DNA from: JAABTH01 sp964492615
GTDB taxonomy: Bacteria; Bacillota; Dethiobacteria; DTU022
Direction: 5' to 3'
Assembly: GCA_964492615.1 (NCBI GenBank)
Contig: CAZBKZ010000005.1
Coordinates: forward strand, 1 to 64,000
Length of the DNA stretch: 64,000 nucleotides
Position 1 is the first letter of the stretch, and each line of letters starts with the position of its first letter. Under the pieces are notes generated by a model. It did not search any database and had not been told where the DNA came from. It worked only from the letters and a program-made list of their open reading frames with translations. Of the stretch, positions 52,976-61,876 are shown piece after piece. The position numbers and the translations under genes are program-made.

Positions 52976-53713
52976 TTGTCGAACCGGGCCAGGGATGAAG
53001 CAAAGGATCGCATTGTCAGGGCTTCAATAAGCCTATTTTCTGAAAAGGGTTTTGACGGCACCCGTGTCAATGAAATAGCAAAAGAAGCAGAGGTAAACAA
53101 AGCGCTCATTTACTATTATTTTAAAAACAAAGAAGATATACTCGATTATTTAATAGAGAATCTTTTTACAGAGCTAACCGGGTTATCCCTTCAGTTTATT
53201 GGTGATAGTGTGGTTAAAATGATAAAAAATGACGAACTGGATATCAAGTCTGACCGGTTTCACTTCAGTGATGAAGAAGCTCTTGGAAAGTTTCTGGAGC
53301 AAGCGGATACCTATATTGAAAGGCTCATCGATTATGCTATAGAAAGACGTCAAGTTTTGCGAATCCTCATGCTTGAATCACTTAAGAAACGCAAACACCA
53401 GAAAGGTTTGTTTCGCTTCATGGAAATGACATATAACAGTGATGTCAATCCTCTCTATAAAACAATAAAAGAAGCAGACAGTGATTATAATATTACGGAT
53501 AGCACTTCCCTGGTTAAATTTTTCTTTGGTTTAGTGCCGATCATTAATTTTGCCGCCTATTACGACGATTGGCTAAAGGCAGATATAGAAATTGACGAAA
53601 TGAAACTGCGCAGCACTTTTATGGGTATATACCGCTTCATGATGAAGGGATTTGTCTCAGATACTGACATAATGATCAATGGCAAACTGAATGGCTGCAT
53701 TGATTTGGCATAA
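52976..53713 (+). CDS. TetR-family regulator
   Basis: 245 residues from TTG 52976 behind AGGGGTGAAG. The N-terminal HTH is standard: RIVRASISLFSEKGFDGTRV, then EIAKEAEVNKALIYYYFKNKED. The ligand domain is longer than average (about 185 residues, with acidic helices). The shared operator motif in front of the radical-SAM gene downstream indicates control of that gene and of itself. Confidence 0.9.
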   Translation: MSNRARDEAKDRIVRASISLFSEKGFDGTRVNEIAKEAEVNKALIYYYFKNKEDILDYLIENLFTELTGLSLQFIGDSVVKMIKNDELDIKSDRFHFSDEEALGKFLEQADTYIERLIDYAIERRQVLRILMLESLKKRKHQKGLFRFMEMTYNSDVNPLYKTIKEADSDYNITDSTSLVKFFFGLVPIINFAAYYDDWLKADIEIDEMKLRSTFMGIYRFMMKGFVSDTDIMINGKLNGCIDLA

Positions 53714-53761
53714 CGAAGATTAGTATTGTGCTGAAAGGGGACAAAAAATTTTTAACTAAAA

Positions 53762-53819
53762 TTAACCGTTTGGTTAAAAACTGAAAATTAAATAACGTCA
53801 CTCAATTGTCTTTGGTTAA
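53762..53819 (+). promoter_or_regulatory. TetR-type operator before the radical-SAM gene
   Basis: TTAACC-GTTT-GGTTAA (53762-53777) is a perfect inverted repeat. A half-site TTTGGTTAA recurs at 53811-53819. I cannot place a -35/-10 pair with confidence in the 224-base gap 53714-53937. Confidence 0.65.
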
Positions 53820-53937
53820 AGCTATCGTTGCCTTGATGAAAGAGGGTGGTGGAGTTGCTCGTTTGCAAAGCGGTTTGAAGGTGCCTTGTAATTTGCATGA
53901 AGGTTATATGTACAGTTATCAGTAAGGAGGTAATAAA

Positions 53938-55299
53938 ATGTCTTTTGAATCGGTAAAAAAAATTGCTGCTGAATTCGCCATTGACAGGGCTGTAAACTAT
54001 GTTTCACAGAATCCGGCTCAGAATATTATGACCTTGATGGATTTCGCCGAGCGGGTGGCTAATCGCCCCGATCACAAAGATAATATAAACAAGCTTAAAG
54101 AGCACTTTATGAATAATCCACTGATATTTGAGCAAGCGAGGCGAGTGGTAAAAAACCCTAAAATGCTTAAAAAGTTTATGATCAACTGGGTAGCTAACAA
54201 CCAGTTAGCCGGTAAAAATGTTCGTGAAGAAAATGCCGCTAAGCTTGGGGTGTCGGTGCCAAGTTTGATTCTGATTGATCCCACCTCGGCTTGCAACCTG
54301 CGATGCGATGGCTGCTGGGCGGGAGAATACAAAACCACGGACAGCCTGGAGCCCGAACTGCTGGATAGAATTTTCCGGGAAGCTAAAGAACTTGGCATAT
54401 ACTGGATAGTCTTGTCCGGAGGAGAGCCTTTCGCCTATAAACCCCTGCTCGATGTTGTTGCGGATCATCCCGATCTGGTTTTTATGGCTTACACCAATGG
54501 AACCCTTATTGATGAAAAAACAGCCGATCGTCTTGCCGATCTGGCCAACTTTTCGCCAGCCTTCAGTCTGGAAGGTTGGCGGGAGCAGACTGATGCACGC
54601 CGTGGAAATGGCGTTTTTGATAAAGTTATGCGCTCTATGGATCTGCTCAGTGAACGGGGAGTTTTCTTTGGAGTGTCAGTTACAGCCACCAGGGATAATG
54701 TTGACACCCTTTTCAGTGAACAGTATATTGATTTTCTGGTTGAGAAGGGAGTCCTTTATGAATGGTGTTTCCACTACATTCCAATTGGCCGCAATCCGAA
54801 TACAGAGCTGATGTTAACCCCTGCCCAGCGTGCATGGCTGGCCTACAGAGTTCCCGAACTCCGCCGGGAAAAACCGATTATGATTGCTGACTTTTGGAAT
54901 GATGGTGAAGCAACCCGTGGCTGCATTGCCGGTGGAAGAATGTATTTCCATATCAATGCCCAGGGTGATGTTGAACCCTGTGCCTTCGTCCATTTTGCTG
55001 CAGATAACATAAAGAATAAAAGCCTGAAGGAAGTGCTACAGAACCCGCTCTTTAAATCTTTCCAGAAAAGGCAGCCCTTTAATGACAACCATCTGCTGCC
55101 CTGTCCAATCATCGATAATCCTTTAGCCCTGCGTGAGATTGTTAAGGAAAGTAAAGCCAGGGGCACCCACCAGGGCGCTGCCGAAGTGCTGGAGGGCCAG
55201 GTAGCTGCGCATCTGGATCAGGTTTCAGCGCAGTGGAAAGAGAAGGCGGATAAAATAAAGGCTGACAAAGAACAGGCAAAAGAACCTGCTCATGCCTGA
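53938..55299 (+). CDS. Radical SAM protein
   Basis: 453 residues. The 4Fe-4S/SAM motif is in DPTSACNLRCDGCWAGEY (CxxxCxxC, about residue 120), then the SAM-binding GGEP in VLSGGEPFAY. The C-terminal part has Cys residues (RGCIAGGRM, VEPCAFVHF, LLPCPIID) like a reduced SPASM/twitch region. A helical N-terminal 110 residues and a charged, helical tail (about 410-453) flank the core. The substrate is unknown. AAGGAGG precedes ATG 53938. Confidence 0.88.
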   Translation: MSFESVKKIAAEFAIDRAVNYVSQNPAQNIMTLMDFAERVANRPDHKDNINKLKEHFMNNPLIFEQARRVVKNPKMLKKFMINWVANNQLAGKNVREENAAKLGVSVPSLILIDPTSACNLRCDGCWAGEYKTTDSLEPELLDRIFREAKELGIYWIVLSGGEPFAYKPLLDVVADHPDLVFMAYTNGTLIDEKTADRLADLANFSPAFSLEGWREQTDARRGNGVFDKVMRSMDLLSERGVFFGVSVTATRDNVDTLFSEQYIDFLVEKGVLYEWCFHYIPIGRNPNTELMLTPAQRAWLAYRVPELRREKPIMIADFWNDGEATRGCIAGGRMYFHINAQGDVEPCAFVHFAADNIKNKSLKEVLQNPLFKSFQKRQPFNDNHLLPCPIIDNPLALREIVKESKARGTHQGAAEVLEGQVAAHLDQVSAQWKEKADKIKADKEQAKEPAHA

Positions 55300-55323
55300 T
55301 TTTAAATAAGCAAATATTGAAAG

Positions 55324-55352
55324 GAGGCTGATTCTGTATCGGCCTCTTTTTT
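55324..55352 (+). terminator. Terminator after the radical-SAM gene
   Basis: GAGGC (55324-55328) pairs with GCCTC (55342-55346), followed by six T (55347-55352). The stem is short, but the T tract is good. Confidence 0.65.
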
Positions 55353-55555
55353 AATATGCCGCATATAAAAAATTACAATACGCTGCTATGAACAACAGTA
55401 GATATAGAATATCAAAAACTCTTATTTCTCCGCTTCATTCCCGGGCCCTGGCAGTAGTGAAAACCGGAGGAAAGGATATTGCTAATATATGTAAAGGTAT
55501 AAACGGGAACATGTCGAATAAAACATTAATCAATAACAGATATGGAGGCATGAGT

Positions 55556-56089
55556 ATGAAAACTGCTTTGAAAGCCGGCAGTAGAAAAAAACAAGTACTC
55601 TTATTAACAGCAGTGGTATCTTTTCTTGCAGCTACTATATTGATTGCTTCGCCTGTTGCGGCAGCTCTGCATGGTGATGTAAACGGTGACGGCAACATCG
55701 ATGTTCAGGATGTTGCTTTAACCATGCGTCACGCCCTCGGCCTGCAAACGCTGAACGATCTGCAGGGGTTCCTTGCCGATGTTAATGGTGACGGAACAGT
55801 GAATGTTCAGGATGTAAGCCAAATTATGCAGAAATCGCTCGGTTTAATTGAAGGTTTTGCAGATGCACCCGTTCCGGAAACCGGCCTTGTTGATGATTTT
55901 ATCTCGGCCCCCGGTCTTTCTCCGGGAACAAAGATGATCGTGGTAACCCTGGCTGTTGACAATCAGGAACAATACAGGGTTTTTGTCGGATCCAAAACCC
56001 TCTATTACAGTGAAACAGTGGAAGGGTTCCTGGCTGAGATACCGGAAGATGATGCCCTGATCGAAAATGTAACTGTCTATAAAAAGTAG
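55556..56089 (+). CDS. Secreted dockerin-domain protein
   Basis: 177 residues. A signal peptide (about 1-36, ending SPVAAA) leads into a type-I dockerin: two Ca-binding loops DVNGDGNIDVQDV and DVNGDGTVNVQDV, each followed by a helix (LTMRHALG; IMQKSLG). A C-terminal domain of about 75 residues is unknown and beta-rich. ATG 55556 has GGAGG seven bases upstream; a longer frame from 55388 includes no signal peptide at its start. No cohesin gene is in the window. Confidence 0.85.
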   Translation: MKTALKAGSRKKQVLLLTAVVSFLAATILIASPVAAALHGDVNGDGNIDVQDVALTMRHALGLQTLNDLQGFLADVNGDGTVNVQDVSQIMQKSLGLIEGFADAPVPETGLVDDFISAPGLSPGTKMIVVTLAVDNQEQYRVFVGSKTLYYSETVEGFLAEIPEDDALIENVTVYKK

Positions 56090-56106
56090 AAAGAGAGAGG
56101 AAACGC

Positions 56107-56811
56107 ATGTTCCAACCTGTTGATGCTGCTGTGTTAATTGAAAGATGTCAGGGCCTTAAAGGTGAACTTCAGCTGCAGCGCCGCGGGCGGGAATTTGAAA
56201 TTATATATAATGGCCTTTTTATTATGGCTACCTATAACGGCGCTTCGGAAAAAGCTGCGGTCAGGGAGGCCCTGCAGGAAACAGCTACCTGTTTTACCGC
56301 TCCCCTGAAAGTATTGATCGGTGGCCTGGGGGTTGGCTACAGTCTGAGGGAAGCTCTTGACTGCCCCGCTGTTGCCGGGGTAACAGTGATTGAACTGGAG
56401 CCTGCTGTAATAAAATGGAACCAGGAAGTGCTGGCCGAAGTTAACGGCAGCGCCCTGGACGATTCAAGAACCATGGTTATTAACGATGATTTTCGGAAGG
56501 TTCTGCAGAAAAAAGGCAGGCATCATTCCGGTACCCTTTCCGGATTGTTTCATGTAGTGATGGTCGATACCGATAACGGCAGCAGTTGGCTCAGTCTGCC
56601 TGAAAATGCTGAGATCTACAGCGAGGATGGTCTTAGTTTGATCCTTAAATGCCTTTATCCCGGAGGAGCCGCCTGTTTCTGGGCTGCCCGGCGGGAAGAA
56701 GAATTCGAAGAGAGGTTAAAGAAATACTTTTACCGGGTTGAGTTTCGCACTGTGCCGGAGAAGACCGGCCACGACGGGTGTTACTATATCGCCGTCAAAG
56801 CACTTAAATAG
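56107..56811 (+). CDS. Spermidine synthase-like methyltransferase-fold protein
   Basis: 234 residues with the spermidine synthase fold: the nucleotide loop VLIGGLGVGYSLREAL, acidic residue in VIELEPAVIKW, and VVMVDTDNG. The polyamine-binding Asp pattern of true SpeE is not obvious, so it may act on another aminopropyl acceptor or be an unrelated methyltransferase. It follows the dockerin gene by 17 bases. Confidence 0.78.
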   Translation: MFQPVDAAVLIERCQGLKGELQLQRRGREFEIIYNGLFIMATYNGASEKAAVREALQETATCFTAPLKVLIGGLGVGYSLREALDCPAVAGVTVIELEPAVIKWNQEVLAEVNGSALDDSRTMVINDDFRKVLQKKGRHHSGTLSGLFHVVMVDTDNGSSWLSLPENAEIYSEDGLSLILKCLYPGGAACFWAARREEEFEERLKKYFYRVEFRTVPEKTGHDGCYYIAVKALK

Positions 56812-56832
56812 CTGAATATAAATCATCAAGAG

Positions 56833-56862
56833 AGGCGGGTTGGGAATAGTTCCTTCCCGCCT
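56833..56862. terminator. Bidirectional terminator
   Basis: AGGCGGG (56833-56839) pairs with CCCGCCT (56856-56862), with an inner GGAA/TTCC pair, and T-rich bases follow. It separates two convergent genes. Confidence 0.8.
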
Positions 56863-56866
56863 TTCT

Positions 56867-57361
56867 TTATAGAAGTTTAAGCATAAGAAAATCAGTTTCC
56901 TGCGTTTTAACCACTTTAAAGCCGAGTCTTTGGTAGAGGTTGTAAGCCCGGTTCAGCTTATCTACACTGAGAGAAAATCTTTTATAACCCCTGCTTCTCA
57001 GTTCAGCAAAGAGCGCTTCCATTAAAGCAGTGCCAATGCCGTTCCCACGATATTGTTCGTTAACCGCGAAGCAAAGTTCCGGGGTGTCGGCATCTATAAA
57101 ACCATAAGCTCCTTTTTCAGCGCTTTCAAACTGCCTGGCCCAGGCAGCCCCCACATCCATGCTTCCTGCCTCGGCTATAAAACCGGCATCGGTCTTTTTC
57201 ATCCAATCGTCAAGGTAAACATGTAGCTCCGGTTCGTCAATAACAGAGAAGGGAGGCTTTTCCTCTCCTTCAGGAATGAACATTGCTTCATACAGCATCT
57301 TCCGCAAAAAGGGGTAATCCTCTGTTTTTGCTTTCCTGATTTTAAATAATATATCCTTCAT
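56867..57361 (-). CDS. GNAT N-acetyltransferase
   Basis: 164 residues with the acetyl-CoA loop EQYRGNGIGTALMEALFAEL and the ending LYQRLGFKVVKTQETDFLMLK. The N-terminus (FKIRKAKTEDYPFLRKML) is typical. Substrate unknown. Single gene, convergent with the spermidine-synthase-like gene. Confidence 0.88.
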   Translation of the reverse strand: MKDILFKIRKAKTEDYPFLRKMLYEAMFIPEGEEKPPFSVIDEPELHVYLDDWMKKTDAGFIAEAGSMDVGAAWARQFESAEKGAYGFIDADTPELCFAVNEQYRGNGIGTALMEALFAELRSRGYKRFSLSVDKLNRAYNLYQRLGFKVVKTQETDFLMLKLL

Positions 57362-57496
57362 AAAATCACCTGCCAGGTAAATTGTAAAAGTAGTTATTGT
57401 AAATATCTACAATTATACAAAACATTTATTTATATATTGCATTATAAAAGTACAACTCCGGGTGGTTAACGTCAAGAAAAAATTTTTAAAATAAGC

Positions 57497-57524
57497 TTGA
57501 CAATAAGATAAACATGTTTATAAT
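57497..57524 (+). promoter_or_regulatory. Promoter with a palindrome in the spacer
   Basis: TTGACA (57497-57502), 16 bases, TATAAT (57519-57524). ATAAACATGTTTAT (57508-57521) is a perfect 14-bp palindrome lying between the two boxes, a classic repressor site. The operon encodes a winged-helix regulator (58255-58596) that may use it. Confidence 0.78.
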
Positions 57525-57569
57525 AATAAGTAGTTTATAGTATAAACCTAAGTGGTGGGAGGATTTACA

Positions 57570-58250
57570 ATGGGAAACAAGTTTGATGGACAGGGAGATG
57601 ACTTGAAGCAGCTTTATGAAGATGTTGCTTATATTAAGAAAGCTGTTTCGAAAAAGAATAATATCCTTAATTTCATGGAGATCAATCAGGCCTTGCGCTT
57701 TGCCGCCTTTTTATCGGGGGTGCTGGTTATCATAACAGCGTTAATTCTTTATTTCCTGGTTCAGCAATACGGCTCGTTTGCATTATTTCCCGATCGGGTA
57801 AAGATCTTTTTCTATCTATATCTTTTCCTGGCGTTTGTTTCCATTGCCGTGATCAAGCTCCGCAATTTTTTAAGTAAAGCCAGGGAAGTAAACAGCCGTA
57901 TAACTTTTGGCGAACTTATAGATGAAGTCTATACCGTCCGGTTCATTGAAATAATCATCCCCTTTATGGTTGTTTTAATTGCGGTGCCTATCTATCTAAA
58001 CTCAACAGGGTTAAATGAGCTGATCCTGCCCTTTACAGCCATGCTCTTCGGGTTGCTCTCATTTGCTGTTTCCGGACTGCTCCAGTTGAGGATATTGCTG
58101 CTTCTGGCCGGTTGGCTAATTTTATGCGGATTAGTATTTTTATTTGCTATTCCCGGTATGGATCAGTCAATTCAGCTATTAATCAGTTTTGGTTGTGGCC
58201 TTCTGATAATGGGTTTGTCAGGTTATATCACTTCATCGAAGAAGGAGTAA
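57570..58250 (+). CDS. Membrane protein of the ABC exporter operon
   Basis: 226 residues. A charged N-terminal 35 residues (LKQLYEDVAYIKKAVSKKNN, coiled-coil-like) is followed by about six or seven membrane helices in pairs. I do not recognise a family. ATG 57570 has GGGAGG upstream. It is first in an operon with a small regulator, an ABC ATPase and two permeases, so it is probably part of sensing or export. Confidence 0.7.
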   Translation: MGNKFDGQGDDLKQLYEDVAYIKKAVSKKNNILNFMEINQALRFAAFLSGVLVIITALILYFLVQQYGSFALFPDRVKIFFYLYLFLAFVSIAVIKLRNFLSKAREVNSRITFGELIDEVYTVRFIEIIIPFMVVLIAVPIYLNSTGLNELILPFTAMLFGLLSFAVSGLLQLRILLLLAGWLILCGLVFLFAIPGMDQSIQLLISFGCGLLIMGLSGYITSSKKE

Positions 58251-58254
58251 GTGG

Positions 58255-58596
58255 ATGGCCAATAAAAAAATGATGAAGCCGGAGATTGATAAGATAATTC
58301 ATGAGCGAACCCGCCTGCTGATTCTCAGCTATCTGGCGGCAGGCGATGCAAAAGTAGTTCCCTTTACCGAACTGAAGGAGAGACTTGATTTAACAGCCGG
58401 TAACCTGTCGGTGCAGTTACGTAACCTGGAAGAAGCCGGATATATAAAAATAAACAAACGTATCGTTGGTCGCAAGCCAGTTACCGATATAGCCTTAACT
58501 GCTGCCGGAATACAAGCATTAACCGGGTACCTCGATGAAATGGAAACCCTGATTAACCGGGTTCGGAATGTTAGTGATATGAATGGGAGAGGTTAA
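58255..58596 (+). CDS. Winged-helix transcriptional regulator
   Basis: 113 residues: one winged helix of the MarR/ArsR-like HTH_42 type (HERTRLLILSYLAAGDAKVV, then TAGNLSVQLRNLEEAGYIKI, then GRKPVTDIALTAAG). There is no effector domain. GAAGGAG precedes the ATG. It probably represses its own operon through the palindrome at 57508-57521. Confidence 0.88.
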   Translation: MANKKMMKPEIDKIIHERTRLLILSYLAAGDAKVVPFTELKERLDLTAGNLSVQLRNLEEAGYIKINKRIVGRKPVTDIALTAAGIQALTGYLDEMETLINRVRNVSDMNGRG

Positions 58597-58597
58597 A

Positions 58598-59455
58598 ATG
58601 ATTAAAGTTAAAAACCTGAGCCATGATTATAGCGGAAAAGGCAATTATGCGGTCAAAGAAATATCATTTCAGATTGACCGTGGAGAAATATTTGGTTTTC
58701 TTGGGCCAAGCGGGGCGGGTAAAAGCACTGTGCAAAATATTATGACAGGTTTACTCCGGCTGCAGTCAGGTGAAGTTACCTATGAAGATAAGCCGATTGA
58801 AAGTATACGAAAGCAGTTTTTCAATCGTATCGGCGTCTCTTTTGAGCATCCAAATCTCTATACAAAACTCAGCGGGTATGAGAACCTGCGTTACTATGCC
58901 GGCCTGTTTACTGTACCGACCCTTTCTCCCCTGGAATTATTGGATATGGTTAGCCTACGTGAATCGGCTTACAAAAAAGTGGCTGCTTATTCAAAAGGGA
59001 TGAAACAGCGTCTGGTATTTGCCCGTGCCCTGATAAATAACCCGGACATTCTCTTTCTTGATGAACCAACTGCCAGTCTGGATCCGGTTACTGCCACTCA
59101 TGTGAAAGATATAATTCTGGAGAAGAAAAAGCAGGGGGTAACTGTATTTCTGACAACTCACAATATGTATACTGCCGAGGAAATATGCGACAGGGTTGCC
59201 TTTCTTAATGAGGGAACAATTGCGGCAATGGATACCCCACGCGATCTGAAACTTAAGTATGGAGAGAAATCTGTCCGCGTTGAGTATCTGGAAGATGGCC
59301 GGATTAAAACAGACCTCTATTTTTTGTCAAAAGATGAAGACCGAGTTGCACTGCAGGATATCGTTGGTCAAAAAGAAATCCAAACTCTCCACTCACAGGA
59401 AGCAAGCCTGGAGCAAATCTTTATTCGCCTGACCGGAAGGGGGTTGCAGGCGTGA
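58598..59455 (+). CDS. ABC exporter ATPase
   Basis: 285 residues: Walker A GPSGAGKSTVQ, signature YSKGMKQRLVFARAL, Walker B ILFLDEPTASLD, His switch LTTHNM. The C-terminal part (KLKYGEKSVRVEYLEDG) resembles ATPases of ABC-2 drug or peptide exporters. ATG 58598 has GGGAGAGG upstream. It overlaps the first permease gene by 4 bases. Confidence 0.9.
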   Translation: MIKVKNLSHDYSGKGNYAVKEISFQIDRGEIFGFLGPSGAGKSTVQNIMTGLLRLQSGEVTYEDKPIESIRKQFFNRIGVSFEHPNLYTKLSGYENLRYYAGLFTVPTLSPLELLDMVSLRESAYKKVAAYSKGMKQRLVFARALINNPDILFLDEPTASLDPVTATHVKDIILEKKKQGVTVFLTTHNMYTAEEICDRVAFLNEGTIAAMDTPRDLKLKYGEKSVRVEYLEDGRIKTDLYFLSKDEDRVALQDIVGQKEIQTLHSQEASLEQIFIRLTGRGLQA

Positions 59456-60492
59456 TAAAATGTTTTTTTACCCTTTTTTACCAGGATTTAATTATAGCAT
59501 CCCGTAACGCGCTGATGTGGGTGCTGCTGGGAGCGCTGATTACTATAGTTTTAATAGTTAAGCTGGTAATCCCGGCTGATTATGAAATGAGCGAAATACA
59601 GTATTTCTATGATCAAAGCTCCGGGGGTTACCTTGAAGCAGCTGCCCGGTTGGAGGGCCACGATGATGAGAAAATTATAGGCAGTATGAGTGAACTGGAA
59701 AAGGTGGTTGCAGAGGAACAAAATGCCATAGGAATAATCCTTGAAGAATATAATCAGGAACCACGGGTAACTATTATTCACCACGGAACAATCAGCAGGG
59801 AGAACCGTAACCTGATAGCAGCTGCTATTGAAAAATCGCTAAAGCCCTATTACACTTCGGGGTCTCAGCCAGATTTCCAGGTTCAGTATCTCAGGCCTGC
59901 AGCGGAGAAGGTGCCCCAGAACCAGAATGCCATTCCTCCCCTCCTGGCTTTTGAAGTTATTGTAAACGGCTTTATGATGGTTGCTGTTTTGCTCTTCCAG
60001 GAAAAAATGGAAGGAACAATTAAAGCCTACCGGGTCAGCCCGGGCGGCACATCAATTTATATAATATCGAAAGCTGCCGTCTTTGCCCTGGTCGGGTTGC
60101 TTTACGGATTGCTGATGGTGCTTCCTACTATCGGGTTTTCCTTCAGTTTTCCGGCGCTTTTTGCCGTGCTCTTTTTTGGTTCTCTAATTTACACCTTCCT
60201 CGGCTTGGCAGTCGCCTCATTTTTTAAAAATATTTCTGAATGGTTATTTATTGGAATAGGCATGCTGATGATAAACATGGCCCCGGTGATATCGTACGGC
60301 TGGCCTTCTTTTGCTCCGCGCTGGCTAACATATATTCCCTCCTACCCGATAATTTTCGGCCTGCGCGAAATACTTTTCCCAACCGGCAGGCCGCTTGAAC
60401 AACTCTTTATTTTGCTGCCGGCAGCTGCGGTTGCTGCTTACCTGGTCTGTTACCTGGCTGTGAAAAACAAACTGATGAGGGAGGGCAATTAA
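59452..60492 (+). CDS. ABC-2 type permease
   Basis: 346 residues from GTG 59452 (GTGA overlap). One N-terminal helix, an external domain of about 140 residues, then five helices from about residue 165; FQEKMEGTIKAYRVSPGGT is the typical ABC-2 coupling segment. It forms a heterodimer candidate with the next gene. Confidence 0.85.
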   Translation: MIKCFFTLFYQDLIIASRNALMWVLLGALITIVLIVKLVIPADYEMSEIQYFYDQSSGGYLEAAARLEGHDDEKIIGSMSELEKVVAEEQNAIGIILEEYNQEPRVTIIHHGTISRENRNLIAAAIEKSLKPYYTSGSQPDFQVQYLRPAAEKVPQNQNAIPPLLAFEVIVNGFMMVAVLLFQEKMEGTIKAYRVSPGGTSIYIISKAAVFALVGLLYGLLMVLPTIGFSFSFPALFAVLFFGSLIYTFLGLAVASFFKNISEWLFIGIGMLMINMAPVISYGWPSFAPRWLTYIPSYPIIFGLREILFPTGRPLEQLFILLPAAAVAAYLVCYLAVKNKLMREGN

Positions 60493-61497
60493 ATGAAGCA
60501 GATCTATAACCTGATGAGACAAGATCTGGCAACAGCCCTGCGTGACAACATCTTATTCTACATGATTGTTGCGCCACTGCTGCTTGCCCTGGCGGTGAGA
60601 ATCTTTTTGCCCTCGGTTGAAGCGGCGGGATTGAACCTGGCAGTTTCAGCGGAACTTGACAGTGAAATAATAAACCGGCTGGAAAATTATGCCACAGTAG
60701 AGTTGTTAGATGATAACCGGGCGGTTTATGACCGGGTTGAAATGATTGATGCTGCGCCGGGCATAGTAACAGAGAATGAGCAAATTATCTTGATTTATGA
60801 AGGCAATGAGCCCGGGAATATCATTGATGCTGCCGGGGTAGCGCTGGAAGCGGCTGTTGAAGGAGATGGTTTAGTAAGTTTTGAATACAGGAGCCTTGGT
60901 GAATCAGCTTCAATGATGCGGGAGATCATTACACTTTCCCTGCTAATGCTGGCCCTGCTACTGGGCGGCATAGTATCGGGTTTTAACATAATTGATGAAA
61001 AAGACAGCAGGTCGGTCAATGCCCTGTCCGTTACCCCTCTTTCATTGGGGCAATATATAACGGCAAGATCTGTTATTGCTTTTTTCATTACAGCCATTAT
61101 CACTACCGGCACAGCGGTTATATTATTTGGTCTCGAGATAAATTTAATAAAACTGGCTGTTCTTTTACCGGCATCATCGTTAATTATAGCGATCTTCTGC
61201 CTGGTTGTAGGAGGCTTCTCCAGCAATCAGGTTAGCGCTATAGCAGTAATCAAGGTGCTCATGCCTGTTTATATCGCTTTACCCATAGCATCTCTTTTCG
61301 TTTCTGAAAAGTGGCAAGCCCTGTTTTATCCCTTTCCAAACTACTGGCAGTTTCAGATGCTCAGGGCGGTATTTTTCGAAGAGATTGGAACAGTATCTTT
61401 CGGGTTCTCTGTTTTACTGACCTTTTTATTAAGCGTGATCTTATTAATGATTACAATAAAAATAACCAGCGGCCGGTTGATGCCCCGGGGGAGGTGA
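60493..61497 (+). CDS. ABC-2 type permease, second subunit
   Basis: 334 residues, starting directly after the previous stop. Same layout as its neighbour: N-terminal helix, external domain, then five helices with FNIIDEKDSRSVNALSVTPL as coupling segment. The two permeases differ enough to suggest a heterodimer. Confidence 0.85.
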   Translation: MKQIYNLMRQDLATALRDNILFYMIVAPLLLALAVRIFLPSVEAAGLNLAVSAELDSEIINRLENYATVELLDDNRAVYDRVEMIDAAPGIVTENEQIILIYEGNEPGNIIDAAGVALEAAVEGDGLVSFEYRSLGESASMMREIITLSLLMLALLLGGIVSGFNIIDEKDSRSVNALSVTPLSLGQYITARSVIAFFITAIITTGTAVILFGLEINLIKLAVLLPASSLIIAIFCLVVGGFSSNQVSAIAVIKVLMPVYIALPIASLFVSEKWQALFYPFPNYWQFQMLRAVFFEEIGTVSFGFSVLLTFLLSVILLMITIKITSGRLMPRGR

Positions 61498-61501
61498 CAA
61501 A

Positions 61502-61624
61502 ATGGAATGGTACTGGTGGGTGCTTATTGTTATTGCCGTTGTGGTAATCGGGTATATAAAACTTAAAATATTTAACTCAATTTTAGCCAGGCGGAAGAAA
61601 GCTGAACAGGAAGTTGAAGATTAA
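61502..61624 (+). CDS. 40-residue single-pass membrane protein
   Basis: A short frame beginning MEWYWWVLIVIAVVVIGYI, followed by a charged tail (RRKKAEQEVED). GGGGGAGG lies 7 bases before ATG 61502, overlapping the end of the second permease gene, so translation is likely. It may be an accessory subunit of the exporter, like other tiny transporter helpers. A terminator follows at once. Confidence 0.65.
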   Translation: MEWYWWVLIVIAVVVIGYIKLKIFNSILARRKKAEQEVED

Positions 61625-61634
61625 ACAAAACAAG

Positions 61635-61674
61635 GGAGTCGGCATCATATAATAATGCCGGCTCCATGCTTTTT
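61635..61674 (+). terminator. Terminator of the ABC exporter operon
   Basis: GGAGTCGGCAT (61635-61645) pairs with ATGCCGGCTCC (61655-61665) with one G-T wobble, followed by TTTTT at 61670. Confidence 0.85.
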
Positions 61675-61717
61675 AAACAATATATTTTGTTAATTCAAGC
61701 GTATGAAAATCGTTGTC

Positions 61718-61876
61718 TTACTCTCTAAAATCCGGATAACTGCAGCTTCCCACACCAGTTTTGCTGTATGGGCAGCCGGGGCATTTGACCCCTTTTTTAT
61801 TGTCTTTAACTATTTTGGCGATTGCCGCACCGATTATTGATGCTACTATTAAAAAGAGTAGAATATTACCCAGCAT
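61718..61876 (-). CDS. FeoB-associated Cys-rich membrane protein
   Basis: 52 residues: a membrane helix (about 3-22, LGNILLFLIVASIIGAAIA), a basic stretch and a Cys motif CPGCPYSKTGVGSC near the C-terminus. This is the pattern of the small FeoB-associated proteins. The ATG overlaps the feoB stop (TAATG), and AAGGAGG precedes it. Probably part of the Fe2+ uptake complex. Confidence 0.85.
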   Translation of the reverse strand: MLGNILLFLIVASIIGAAIAKIVKDNKKGVKCPGCPYSKTGVGSCSYPDFRE

